A stretch of DNA of 64,000 bases from Paratinospora sagittata (lineage: Eukaryota > Streptophyta > Magnoliopsida > Ranunculales > Menispermaceae). The stretch is taken from positions 39,030,741 to 39,094,740 of the forward strand of contig CM069593.1 in assembly GCA_035771175.1 (NCBI GenBank). Direction: 5' to 3'. Numbering within the stretch: the first letter of the stretch is position 1; the number at the start of each line of letters is the position of its first letter. Below are positions 46,830-58,835 of the stretch, in pieces. The notes under the pieces are model-generated. The model did no database searches. It was not told the origin of the DNA and worked only from the letters and a program-made list of their open reading frames with translations. The position numbers and the translations under genes are program-made.

Positions 46830-48550
46830 AATCGGTGTTCCAAGTCTTTCTAGACAGTGAGTTGTGTTTTTCCTTTTCGCAAAGCTAGGGCATAACACTC
46901 CCTCGAAGCTTTCTAATCGCCTCGCACAACTCCGATCCCTCCTGTCACGGGGAACTTGACTGTTATGTGGTATGTCGATGCGACCAATTTCAAGGCTTTG
47001 AGAGTTAGGCGTCTAATGATCCCATTGAATACGAGAGGCAATCTACTACTAGGAAGCTAGACATAACTGTTGATTGCAATGAGAAGTCTCCATCTATTAG
47101 CGGATGGGTTATCATTTTGTCAGGAGTGACAAAATCTCCTATGAACACAATCAAAAGAGTGGCTACTGACTGTAGATAAGTATCGTGAGTTTTCATGCAC
47201 TTGAAGGTTGGGGTGAATAGAAAATCGATTGAGTTTTCATGCACTTGAAGGTTGGGGTGAATAGAAAATCGATTGAGTTTCCATGTTCAGTGTTGTCCGT
47301 AATGCATTGGTGTATGGGAAGTGGAGACCACGCTCGTCTTCCTCAGTAAATGAGATGGTGTGTGGTTTTCTTTGAGGCTCCTTCCTCACACTGTACACAA
47401 AGTCTGAACCTACTAGCAGGTCTCTTGCCTCGCGAGCATATGCCCTCCTTGCTCTTTCGAGTCGCCTCCCAGAATCAAGCCTCCAATAGTGGTGTGTATT
47501 TATATGATTGGTCGCGGTGAGTAAGAGGGCAAGTCTCTGTTCGCAAGAGGATTGGCTCAGTTAGCCACATACTCATTTAACTTTCCTCGATTGACCAACT
47601 CTTAGATCTCATTTTTCAGGTCGAAACAAACGATGGTGTTATGGCCATGATCGCTGTGGTATCGAATATACTTCATTCCGCGTCCGATTTCATTGGTCGT
47701 GGGGGCTCAACAGGTTCATGAATTCTACCTCAGTCAATACGTGCTCGACGGGGGCAATAAGAAGAATGTAGGTAGGCCTAGCTTCCAGGAGCCAAGGCTC
47801 TTTCTGCGGCAGTCGAACACTTTCTCCTATCTTTTCTTTCTCCTCTTTCTTCCTTCTTTTCTTCGAGGACGTTCCTTTCATCATTTGAACATCCTTTGCT
47901 ACTCTCATCTCTTCCGCATTCACATATTTTTTCAGCGTGATGAGCAATTTTACATAACTTTTAGTCGAGTTCTTCGCTAAGGACCACCAAGATTTTTCTG
48001 CCTAGAGCCCAGCTACTATGGCGGTAAACGCCACATCATGAGAGTATCCTTTCACTCGTAACCGCTTCATGTGCGAAGCATGCTATGTTTTCCTTCAAGG
48101 GCTCGTCTTTTCCTTGGGTCACAAACAAGAGGTGGGTAGACGCTTCCTTGTCTCGCATAGCCCCATGAACTAGCTAACGAATGATCGATCAAGCTGCTTG
48201 AATAAATGAATTAACTTGGGTTGCAGTACTTGAAACCAGCTTAAGGCAACTCTAGTTAGCGTTTGTTGGAAGGCTAAACAAAGTGTATGGTTGATCACGT
48301 CAAGTAGCTTCATGCAAGACTTATACTTCGTGAGATGGTTGACTGGGTCCTTTTTCCCAACGTACAAGTTTTTTTGTGGGATCTTGATCTTGTCCAGGAG
48401 AGGCGCATTCAAGTTCTCATCCACGAAAGTCGGTTCCACTTCTCCTAAGATGATGTCTACATTAGACTGAGCTTTCAATTCCTCTGCTACCTGGATCGTC
48501 TAAACTTGATCCCCTGACTTAAGGATGGTAGTTTTTGGTTGACAGGCATG
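46830..48550 (-). pseudogene. Tat-type Gypsy gag-protease remnant
   Basis: The minus strand holds a Tat/Ogre-type gag (KIPQKNLYVGKKDPVNHL, then CLAFQQTLTRVALSWF; 48170-48478), the motif YIRYHSDHGHNT near 47660, and then protease-associated blocks (ARRAYAREARDL near 47420, SFTEEDERGLHFP near 47350, FLVVDCLSYS near 47050, VASTYHITVKFP near 46960). The order is right for this lineage, but frames shift several times and stops occur. A 44-bp tandem duplication lies at 47187-47274. Its left end meets the chromovirus at 46640-46830; the right end is cut by SIRE-like LTR B at 48551. Confidence 0.85.
47187..47274. repeat. 44-bp tandem duplication in the Tat protease region
   Basis: GAGTTTTCATGCACTTGAAG starts at 47187 and again at 47231, so two identical 44-bp units are adjacent. 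As 44 is not a multiple of three, it shifts the frame. Confidence 0.92.
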
Positions 48551-50324
48551 TGTTGGCCCAGATACACGTCCAAAAAAGGGGTGAATTGGACGGTTACAAG
48601 TTTTTAAATCTTTCTAAATAAATTGTAGCAAGTTAAAGAATAGTCAAAAGGTAATGGCAAGAATATGAACACAGTGATTTAACGTAGTTCGGCCAAATCC
48701 GCCTACCTCCACGACTTGGTTGCCCCTGACCAAGATTTTCCAAAACCCAACCACTATTGGTTCTTACTTCAAGGATGAAGGATCAAAACCAGTTGCAAAC
48801 CACTCACTTTACAAGCATGAGAGCAACCTCAATCGAGCCTAAGCACATCGCTCATAGCTCACCAGTGATACCTATATCACCAATACAAGAATAGTTATAA
48901 TAAAACGAAATGCAAAACTTGTACAAATAGATTGAAGATATTCTTCTTACCAAGAACACCTCTACTTACAATTGTTGCCTATGATCATCCTATTGTTACC
49001 CAGCAAAAAAAATGTGTAATGAAGTTCAGGTGCTGAAGAGGTTACCACGATATGAGGCAAGCTTTTTCTAAAAACATTGAGATTGAAGATGAATAATCAG
49101 AGTTGTTATAGCTCAAATCAAATCTCGTTTGAATGTAAAATCTCTTTGTGAAATACTGAAAACCTTTTGTTTGAATATGAGACTAACACTCAAAATTGTT
49201 TGGAGTTCATAAGTTTCAAAATGAGAAAACCCTTGTTTAAATAGAAAAAAATCTCTCCAATTCAAAAACTAGGGTTTTGGCAAACCAATCAAATTTGTTT
49301 ATTCAAATTTTCGTTTCAGCTTTGCCAGAGCATTTTTCCCTAATTAGATTTGCAAATGAATGTTCGAAATCATGGAAAAATGGTGTTACACGAAAGAGGA
49401 AAAATGACCAAACCTTTGTCAGGTTTTGCTGATAGGGTTTGTATAGCGCCCTATAGAGTCCTATAGCATGTTGTAGCACTTACAGCACAGTTGAGCAATT
49501 TGAACTGTTCTACCTCTATAGTGGGCTATAGTCTTTGTAACAGTGTGTCGTGTCAAAAACCCGAGAGTTGGGTTTCTCATTCACAACTTTATAGCTCGTT
49601 GTAGTAGCCTATAGTGGGCTATTGCTTAAGTTACTGAAAAACAAGATTTTTATCAGAAAACCAATAACAGGCTATTCAAGTTAATAGCAAGCTATAACTT
49701 AGGCTACGAAGATTTGAGAATTTCTGAGATGGGCTAATAGTGCGCTATAAAAAGGTATAGCGGGCTATAGCATAAATAGATATAAATTTTAAAATTCCCA
49801 AACAAGGGAACAACGGGCTATAGGACCTTATAGCGCGCGAAAGGCCTTTTGAAAAATTGAAGATTTTTCAAATTAAACCACAGAGGCACTTCAACCATGT
49901 CCTAATGATTTCAAATGAAATGCTTAAGAAATCAAATCATTCTAAAGTCTTCGAAAACCATTCTAAAGCATTAGAAAAACATTTTTTGCAATTGAATCAT
50001 TTTAGAAGAATATTATGACTACTTTAAGGAAATGAAATATTCTTTTGCTAGAGTAATCAAGAGTAGATCTTACATTCTATGACCGACTCGAAAATGACTT
50101 CTACAAGATCTTCAGTTGATGTCTATGAGGTTGGTCTTGAGCTTTTATAGCATCATCTTTTAGCTTTGAGTCATATTTGATTTCCTCCTCTTCTTGGTTG
50201 ATTCTTTGTAATCATATCTAAAAGATTAAAGCTTGGAGACACAAACTGAGGTTAAGTAAACATGTTGTTTGTAATCATCAAAATTCACCATCAAATTCCA
50301 ACCACAAGGGGCATTGGTCCAACA
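48551..50324 (-). repeat. SIRE-like Copia element B, 3' LTR (1774 bp)
   Basis: It starts TGTTGGCCCAGATACACG and ends GGTCCAACA at 50324, with the polypurine tract AAAAAGGGGGAGAT on the minus strand at 50325-50338. It is closely similar to 57258-58490. An array of TATAGCGCGC-like motifs lies at 49440-49850. Confidence 0.92.
49440..49850. repeat. TATAGCGC-type repeats in SIRE-like LTR B
   Basis: About fifteen variants of CTATAGCGC or GGGCTATAG, often with GTTGTAGCAC, occur at irregular spacing. Equivalent arrays are in the partner LTR (58155-58490) and in the internal region at 52710-52950. Confidence 0.8.
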
Positions 50325-50340
50325 ATCTCCCCCTTTTTGA
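50325..50340 (-). other. Polypurine tract of SIRE-like element B
   Basis: On the minus strand TCAAAAAGGGGGAGAT lies directly before the 3' LTR. It is the standard SIRE polypurine tract and confirms the LTR boundary. Confidence 0.92.
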
Positions 50341-50699
50341 TGATTTCAAACAATCAATGTTGGCCTTAAAAGCAATCCTAAGTATGAGTGACTTTTAAAA
50401 TATTTTTAGAGAAATTAGTCATGATGCATGCATGATTCAGATCATATTCAACATGAGAGACAACCAATCAAGATAATCATTGTAGGCATTGTGTCACATT
50501 ATCATGAAGAATATAAATGAACATCAAACATATAGACGTATCACAACAAGCATATATATCATGAAAATCAACAAGTATATGAGACATACCACACACATAA
50601 ATAACAAACAACACATACTCACAAAACCTCCCCCTAAATACATGACCTCTCCCCCTAAGACATACAACACTCCATTGCATGACCTCTCCCCCTGAGACA

Positions 50700-52570
50700 T
50701 ACAACACTCCATTGCTTTTAAGCACACATGTTCTCCCCCTTTTGAAATCTCAAAAAGATGGGATCTAGAACGAAGGTGTATTGCGAACTAGATCACGAAG
50801 TATGTCTTCTGCAGAAGCAATAGACTAGCGTGAGGAACGTCTTGGTGCAATGTAGGTAGAGGGGCCTAGGGCTCGCCGTAAGTGAGGTAGTGTCGATGTC
50901 CATGATGGTTGTGGAGGAGCTGTAGGTGGCACTGGAGGCAATCAAGTGTGAGAAGCAAGAACATCCCCGATCCTTTCCAGATAGTTTACACCAACGAGTA
51001 TATGTGTAGCTATCATATGCATGGCTCGTTTGACGTGGGCAAGAAGTGATGCCATAGTCAACATCTGGTCATCAAAATTATGAAATTTTGAGGGATCTCA
51101 GTAGATGATGAAGCTATAGCAGACGAGGTGGGTACCTCCTTATCCCGAAGACTAATCAACAGTCTATCTTTCCTGTCCATCCGAGTAGCCAATACAGTCA
51201 GTGCTAATGTGATGAAAGCAAACATGACAGTTTGATTGTCCTACAGTGCCTGAATCTACTGCACTATAGCTGATAACTCTGGTGTAGTGGCAGCATGAGA
51301 GGAAGATGGCTGAGAAACAAGGATATCTCTGTGTATCAGCTAGTGGAGAGAGATGATCACTTGTTCGAGCCTCTATGGGCATAGAAGAGGGTGTAGCTAA
51401 ACTCGGATCCGGTAAATTTGGAATAGGAGTTGAAGTAGCTTCCTGTTCATGGCATCTCCAACCTTTGGGTCTCTCGAAGCTCTAGCATCAGACCTGGTCT
51501 CCTCGGAATCCATTGGAGGATCATCACCAGTCTTGGTGCTCAAATATAATCTCTACTCTTCTCCTTGAGGGAGTTCATCCTTATGCATCCATCTTCTCTT
51601 CGGCTTGTAATATGAATAGTTCACATGCTTAACAGTAGCCGATCCTATCTTCCCATATGAAGTTACGCTCTTAACATCTCTTTCCTTTGACAAGTCAATG
51701 GATGTGGACTCAAAGAATATAGTGAGATGTATTGCAAAAGGTATATTTCTCTTCATGCACTTGATTGAATCCATGTAGTTAAGAATGACATACATGAGCT
51801 CTACATGGGTTTTGGTGTAAAGACACCAAGTGAGAAACAAGTCAACCACATTAACATTGGTCCGACTACCCTCCATAGGATGGAATAGCCTGCTCACAAT
51901 GTTGTGGAATAATTTGGGTATAAACTTGAAAGAAGTGTTAAACAAAGGATTTGGGATACTTGAGTGAACTTCATTGGATAGCAAATTCAGTGCTACCAAT
52001 GGATCATACCTTGAGAATTGAACTTTATTCTCAACCTCTGTGGCTATCACCCTATTGATAGTAAGAATTTTGGAATATTCAGCCAAGTGAGTAGGTGATA
52101 CCTCAATGTCGTGGTTAAGAACAGTGGTAGTGAGCACATACCCCACTTTGTGCTTGAGCTTTAAGTTTGTGTAGAGAATTCATACAAGCGTCGAGTACCA
52201 CCTGTTCTTGTATATAACAAAGGGTATCCAACCCTGATGAGCAAAGAATTCCTCAATGTTGATCTTGTTCTTCCAGAAAAATTCAAAGTCGACCCATGCA
52301 CCATTTATCATAATCTATGACATATAACGAGCTTCAATCTCTTCATATTGTACCAGCGCAAATGGTGCTCGCACAATTCCAGTGCGTGGTCACGTAAGAT
52401 GATTATTTCGTTGCTTTTCCTGCAACTCTGAATCAGGTTTGGGTGTTGGTTCCCGAGGATGCTTGGTGCGAATTTGAAGCTTAGGTTGTTTGCTTTTGCT
52501 TTGGAACAAATCTAGAGAGTAATTCGAAGCTAAATTGAAGATTGGATGGAAGAAACGGTTCGAGTCACAA
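50700..52570 (-). pseudogene. Extra coding region between pol and 3' LTR of SIRE-like element B
   Basis: The main open run (51553-52146, 197 residues) starts MGYVLTTTVLNHDIEVSPT and contains VNVVDLFLTWCLYTKTHVELMYVILNYM, shown here in parts: LFLTWCLY, then VELMYVILNYM. Upstream on the minus strand are AHQGWIPFVIYKN and NGAWVDFEFF in a frame with stops. This resembles the putative plant transposon protein domain common in unplaced plant frames, not a viral envelope. I see no signal peptide or membrane helix. Its place after pol is where SIRE and Maximus elements carry an additional frame. The function is unknown. The part left of 51550 has only weak coding appearance. Confidence 0.65.
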
Positions 52571-52709
52571 AAAAAAAACTGTTACGAATAAGAAATAACA
52601 AGCTTAGGGTTTGGTATAGCGACCTATTGAGAGTGAGAGCGACGAGGGAGTGTATTTGAAATGATTAACAATCATTGGCGCTCCTAAATACTCACAAAAA
52701 AAGATTCCT

Positions 52710-52950
52710 TCCTATATCGCCCTATAGCCTTTTATAGCGCGTTGTCACTTGACAACCGAAATTCAGTTTCCTGCAGAAACTGTTATAGCGCGTTGTACCT
52801 CTCTTTAACGAGCTGGAATAAAATATATGATTCTCTGAAAGTTCTAAGTCCCAAGCTATAACATGATGTACCTTCTTATAGCACATTGTACATTGTTTCC
52901 ATGCAGAAGAATAGTGTGTTATAGCTCACTATAGTGTGTTGTTGCTCCTC
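52710..52950. repeat. TATAGCGC-type repeats between pol and the extra coding region
   Basis: Motifs such as CTATATCGCCCTATAG, TTATAGCGCGTTGT, TAACATGATGTACC, ATAGCACATTGTAC and TTATAGCTCACTATAG occur, the same type as in the LTRs of the element but outside them. Confidence 0.8.
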
Positions 52951-52999
52951 AGATCATAAGTTTTTGTCAAAATTCTAACACTTGATCTAATAATTCTCT

Positions 53000-55960
53000 C
53001 ACAATCAAATGACTTAATGATATCAAAAATTTGATGCATTTGATTCACTAAACATTCCCAATTCTTTCTGAATGTGTACAAATTGATCCTTTGGCAATGT
53101 TTTTGTAAAAATATCTGGTAATTGATATTTTGTGCTAACATGGGTCAATTTGACATCTCCTTTTTGTACATGATCTCTTAGGAAATGGTGCCTAATTTCA
53201 ATATGCTTAGTCCTTGAGTGTAATACTGGATTTTTGGAAATATTGATCACACTTGTACTGTCACAGAAAATCTCAGCACACTCAATACGAATTTGGTAAT
53301 CTTCAAGTTGTTGTTTCATATATAACACTTGTGCACAACAACTTTCAACTTCCATGTATTTCGCTTTAGCTGTGGATAATGCTACTGAATTTTGTTTCTT
53401 GCTAAACCAAGAAATTAGTGAATTTCTCATAAAGTGACAAAATCCTGAGGTAGTCTTCATATCAATTAGACTACCAGCATAGTCAGAGTCAACATAACTC
53501 TTAAGCTCAAAGGAAGTACCTTCTGAATACCAAATTCCTAGATCACTAATCCCACTAACATATCTAAAAATTCTCTTCACATACTTTAGGTGGGATTCTC
53601 TAAGACTAGATTGAAATCTTGCACATAAACACACACTAAACATGAGATTCGGCCTACTTGTTATAAGATACAACAAACTGTCAATCATGCTACGATAAAG
53701 CTTTGTGTCTATAGGTTTTTTCATCCTTATCCATTTTGATAGATGAGTTGCATGGGGTTTCTATTGATTTCAAGTTTCAAGCTTGAATTTCTTAATCATA
53801 TCCTTAACATACTTGCTCTGGCTCAAAAATAGACCATTAGATAATTGTTTGATTTGCAGGCCAAGAAAGTATGTTAATTCACCCATCATACTCATCTCAA
53901 ATTCATCTTGCATTAATTTTGAAAATTCTTTGCAAAGATGACCATTTGAAGCACCAAAGATAATATCGTCAACATATATTTTCATAAGCAACATGTCATT
54001 ATCTTTAAGCTTTATGAACAAGGTAGGATCAAGATTCTCTTTACAAAAATCATGTTCTATTAGGAATGAACAAAGTCTGTTGTACCAGGCTCTAGGAGCT
54101 TGTCATAAACCATATAAAGCTTTGTTTAGCCTATACACATGACATGGGTTATGAGGATCCTCAAAACTTGGGGGTTGTTCCACATATACTTCTTCTTGAA
54201 TATATCCATTCAAGAAAGCACTTTTTATGTCCATTTGGTATAGTGAAAAATTCTTATAGCTAGCATAAGAGCATCCTAATTGCCTCTAATCTTGCTAAAG
54301 GTGCAAAGGCTTCTTCAAAATCTATTCCTTCTTCCTAATTGTATCCTTATGCAACAAGTCTAGCCTTATTCCGCACAATGATGCCTTTATCATACCTTTT
54401 GTTTTTTAATACCCATTTAGTACCGATAACATATTGATGTGATGGTCAAGGTACTAATTTCCAGACATTACTTCTGGTGAAGTGTCCTAACTCTTCTTGC
54501 ATAGCAAGAATCTAATTTTCATCATTTAGAGCTTCTTCAACCTTTGAAGGTTCTATCTGAGATACAAAGGCTACACGTCTTTGATCTTTTTGTAAAACTG
54601 TTCTAGTCAACACTCCTTTGGATGGGTCTCCTAAAATTTGTTCCTTAGGATGATCAACAAGAAGTCTAGAATTCTTTGGAACTTGTATTGATTGATCATT
54701 TTCTTCAATGTCCATAGAATTCTCAGGAATTTCATCTTCTTCATCAAGATCCAACTTTTCTAAGTTCTTGCAAATTTTCTCTCTTGGATCACTTTCATCA
54801 AAATTCACATGAACTGATTCTTCCACAATTCTAGTTGTCTTGTTAAAGACTCTGTAAGCTTTACTACGGGAAGAATATCCTAGAAATTTAGACTTAGGGT
54901 GAAATTTATCTAGATTGTCCTTTTCGTTCAAGATGTAACACTTACATCCAATAACCCTAAAGTATCCCATGTTTAGAATTCTCCCTTTCCACAATTCATA
55001 TAGAGTTTTATTCATGCCTTTTCTAATTAGAGTTCTATTCATTACATGGCATGCAGTGTTTAAAGCTTCAGCCCAGAAGCAAGCAGCTATGTTGTATTCA
55101 CAGAGCATCGTTTTACACATTTCTTGTAAAGACTTATTTTTCTTTTCTACAACTCCATTTTGTTGAAGGGTTCTAGGAGATGATAATTGATGTGTATAAC
55201 CTTGTTTGGCACAAAAATCTTCCAAATCTTTTTTCGCAAACTCTCCGCTCCTCTAACTTCTAATTGTGGTTATTTTAAATCCTTTCTCATTTTCTACTTC
55301 ATGAAAGGATTTAATAAACACATCACAAGTTTCATGTTTATGAGAAAGACGGAACACCCAAGTATATCGAGAAAAATCATCAACAATAACAAACACATAT
55401 AACTTTCCTCCTAAGCTTTGTGTATGGGTTGGTCCAAATAAATCCATGTGGATTAATTCAAGAGTTTTACTAGATGACATAATCTTTTTGCTCTTGAAAG
55501 ATGACTTGGTATGTTTGCCAAGTTGACAAGGTTCACAAACCTTATCTTGTAGTTACACTCCTTTAGGAATGCATTTTGCAAGTTCAATTCTAGCAAGCCT
55601 AAACAAGTTATCCATACTAACATGTGCAAGTCTTTTGTGTCATAACCAAGCGTCATCATTAACAATAGAATTCAAGCATGACACATTTTGATCACTAATT
55701 TCATCAAGCAAAACAGAATAAACATTTTTCTATCTAGGTGCAATAAATACGATTGAACCATTCGTATGTTTAACTATGCATCTATTTGCTTCAAAATTAA
55801 CATTATAACCCTTGTCACATAATTGACTTATGCTTAAGAGATTAAGTTTAAGGCTTGCTACAAATAATACATCATGAATAATTAAAAAAGAATTACCGAT
55901 AGTTCCAATACCTTCAATTTTTCCTTTTCTATTGTCACTGAACGTCTGCAAACTCTCCAA
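53000..55960 (-). pseudogene. SIRE-like element B pol, broken
   Basis: Right to left on the minus strand: protease-distal and pre-integrase part (55730-55960, GKIEGIGTIGN, SISQLCDKGYNV), integrase (HMDLFGPTHTQSLGGK near 55440, FVIVDDFSRYTWV, then QQNGVVEKKNKSLQ near 55160), the distal integrase region (54512-55225), reverse transcriptase (YVDDIIFGAS near 53975, GELTYFLGLQIKQL) and RNase H (YVDSDYAGS near 53480, then HSRTKHIEIRHHFLRDHV near 53200, ending 53023). The DSG motif of the protease is missing. Several frames and stops separate the parts, so it is not active. Confidence 0.93.
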
Positions 55961-56015
55961 GCAAATGAGCTAAAGAGCTCTAAGAGAAAGATGTTCATGT
56001 TCAGACGGATTACTT

Positions 56016-57213
56016 TCATGGAACTTCGAAGCTCACATCTTGAGTAACCCTCTTCATGTTGAAGCACATCATCTTCTCGACTTTCCTTCTCCATCTTGAC
56101 AGTCTAGATGATCTTCTTGGAATATCCTCTTGACCCAACTCTTCAAGGTGATCTAAAGTTCGTAGGGAACTTGAAGTAGGACTTGAGTTTTGACCTTCCT
56201 CATTTCTACTTACTATCCATGGGGAGAATTCGCTCTCACCAACTTCACTTCTATTTCCACTAGGAAGATTGGCTATCATGTCTCTCCTTTCAAAAGAAGT
56301 TTTTATGCCACTTAAGATACAACAAATCTTATCAATACTATAGTCAAGAGGATCAAAAACCTCTTCTAAAAAATCTTTCTTGTTTCTCCACATCTCTAGA
56401 AATCCATCAAAATAGTACTTGGCTAAGATTGGTTGTGTATAGGTTATACCAAAATTTTCTAGGTTTTTGACAATGTCAATGAATCTATTTGCTGCCATGT
56501 TCACTGATTTTTCGATGTGAATCCTAAAGTCTTTGAGAGAACTTTCTAGTTCTCTTACTTTTTTTCTAGTTTCATCCCTACATTCCAACGACTTGAGGAC
56601 GATAAGAAAATCCTCAAATGTGTATTTCCATGGGTCAAATGTTTCAGCAAGAGTGACTAATTTTTTATTCCATGACTTTGGAAGACTCTCGGCAAAACGC
56701 ATTATATGTACTCCAATAGGTGTTGCATTTTCTATATTCTTAAATCTATCAATGATACTTTTGTAGTTGTCGTATGCCGAATCAAGAGATTCATTTTCTG
56801 AAATTATAAAACTCTCAAACCTCTTATCTAGTTCTGAGTGCATTTCATCATTTTCACCTATAGGACTACCGTGAAGCTTCTTAAGATTTTCCCATATTTC
56901 TTTTGCGTGTTTCTAAATGGGCTATCCTTTCTAATTCTCCGTTTGGAAGACTACAATAAAGTATGTATACGGCTTGGGCATGTAGGCTATAAAGGTATCT
57001 TTCATGGGATGTCCATGAATCAATTGGTTTATTGCGAACGTTGTAACCGTTTACTATAATCTCCCATAGGTCAATGTTTTTGGATTTTAGAAACATTCTC
57101 ATGAGTTGTTTCCATAGAGAAAAATGCTCCTTTACAAACAACAGCAATCTCTCCAATGACTGTCCAACAATAAGTGAGCCTTGATAACTATATGTTCCTA
57201 CCATAGAGGTCAA
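56016..57213 (-). pseudogene. SIRE-like element B gag
   Basis: Gag begins near 57213 on the minus strand (MTSMVGTYSYQGS). The larger open run (56016-56843, 275 residues) contains KRFESFIISENESLDSAYD, FAESLPKSWNKKLVTLAETFD and VRELESSLKDFRIH. These are the capsid-type motifs of SIRE gag, followed by an Arg/Ser-rich end. No CCHC zinc knuckle follows. The sequence at 55960-56016 passes straight from gag into the protease-distal part, so the nucleocapsid and the protease active site are deleted. Confidence 0.85.
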
Positions 57214-57242
57214 AGAATGTTAAATACTTTGACAGTTTTACT

Positions 57243-57257
57243 CGCTCTGCTACCACT
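57243..57257 (-). other. Primer-binding site of SIRE-like element B
   Basis: AGTGGTAGCAGAGC follows the 5' LTR on the minus strand, one mismatch from the initiator-Met primer site. Confidence 0.9.
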
Positions 57258-58490
57258 TGTTGGCCCATATACACTTCCAAGAAGGGTGTGAATTGGACAG
57301 TAGCAAGTTTTTAAACCTTTCTAAATAAATTGCAGCAAGTTGAATAGTAAAAAGGTAATGGCAAGAATAGGAACACGGCAATTTAATGTGGTTCGACCAA
57401 ATTTGCCTACCTCCACGACTTGGTCGCCCCTAACCAAGATTTTCCAAACCCAACCACTATTGGATCATACTACAAGGGTGAGGATCAAAATCGGTTGCAA
57501 ACCACTCATTTTACAGGAGTGAGAGCAACCTCAATCGAGCCTAATCACACCGCTCATAGCTCACCAATGATACGCAGATTACCAATACAAAAATCGTTAT
57601 AATAAAATGAAATGCAAAACTTGTACAAATATATTGAAGATGTTCTTCTTACCAAGAACACTTCTACTTACAACTGTTGCCTATGATCATCCTCTTGTTA
57701 CCCAGCAAAAAGAATGTGTAATGAAGTTCAAGTGCTGAAGAGGTTACCACGATATGAGGCAAGCTTTTTCCATAAACGTTGAGATTGAAGATGAATAATC
57801 AGAGTTGTTGTAGCTCAAATCAAATCTCGTTTGAATGTAAAATCTCTTTGTGAAATACTGAAAACCTTTTGTTTGAATATGAGACTAACACTCAAAATCG
57901 TTTGGAGTTCATAAGTTTCAAAATGAGCAAACCTTTGTTTAAATAGAAAAACATCTCTCCAATTCAAAAACTAGGGTTTTGGAAAACCAATCAAATTTGT
58001 GTATTCAAAATTTCATTTCAACTTTGCCACAGCATTTTTCCTTAATTAGATTTGCAAATGAACTTTAGAAATTATGGAAAAATGGTGTTACACGAAAGAG
58101 GAAAGAAAGAGTACACTCAACGTTCAAAAACCCAGACTTGTCAGTTTTCACTGATAGGGTTTGTATAGCGCCCTATAGAGTCTTATAGTGCATTGTAGCA
58201 CGTACAACACAGTTGAGCAATTTGAACTATTATACATCTATAGCGGGTTATAATCTCTGTAACAGCGCATTGTGTCAAAAACCCGATAATTGGGTTTCTC
58301 AATCACAGCTCTATAGCGCGTTATAGTAGCCTATAGCAGGTTATTGCTTAAATTACTGAAAAACATGAGTTTTATCATAAAACCAATAGCGGGTTATTCA
58401 AGTCAATAACAAGTTATGACTTAAGCAATGAAAAGTTGGGAATTTCTGATATGGGCCAATAGCGCACTATAGAAAGGTATAGCAGGCTAC
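57258..58490 (-). repeat. SIRE-like element B, 5' LTR (truncated)
   Basis: It starts TGTTGGCCCATATACACT and follows the 3' LTR (48551-49785) closely to about 58490, where homology stops. About 540 bp of U3 is missing. A plus-strand LTR of another SIRE-type family begins at the breakpoint. Confidence 0.88.
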
Positions 58491-58534
58491 TGTGCTTTTT
58501 CTCGAGACTCAGATTTTTCTGATCAGAGTTTAAA

Positions 58535-58835
58535 GAACACGTTCTTGTGTTCAAGGAACGCGCTCTTGTGTTTCTTTCCGAACTAGATTTTCAGATCAAG
58601 ATTTAAGGAGCGCGCTCCTCTTACCAAGAATGCGCTCCTGTAAAAAAGAGCAAAATAAGAATTTTCATAGAGACAGTGGTTCTTAATGAAGAACCTTGCT
58701 CTTATGCTTAACGGACAAGTAAAAGAACGCGCTCCTTCTCTAAGGAACGCGTTCCTGCATTGGAAGGAAATCTGAAATTTTTAGATTTCAAGCCAAAAAC
58801 GGGCTCCTCTCTCTAGGAACGCGTTCTTGTGCCTC
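58535..58835. repeat. AAGGAACGCGCTCCT-type palindromic repeats
   Basis: Around eight motifs such as AGGAACGCGCTCTT, AGGAGCGCGCTCCT, AAGAACGCGCTCCTT and AGGAACGCGTTCCTG are self-complementary or nearly so and spaced 20-60 bp apart. Confidence 0.8.

Noticed and set aside
50700..52570. Envelope gene of a SIRE element
   Set aside because: There is no signal peptide, membrane helix or coiled coil, and the readable motifs resemble a plant transposon protein instead.
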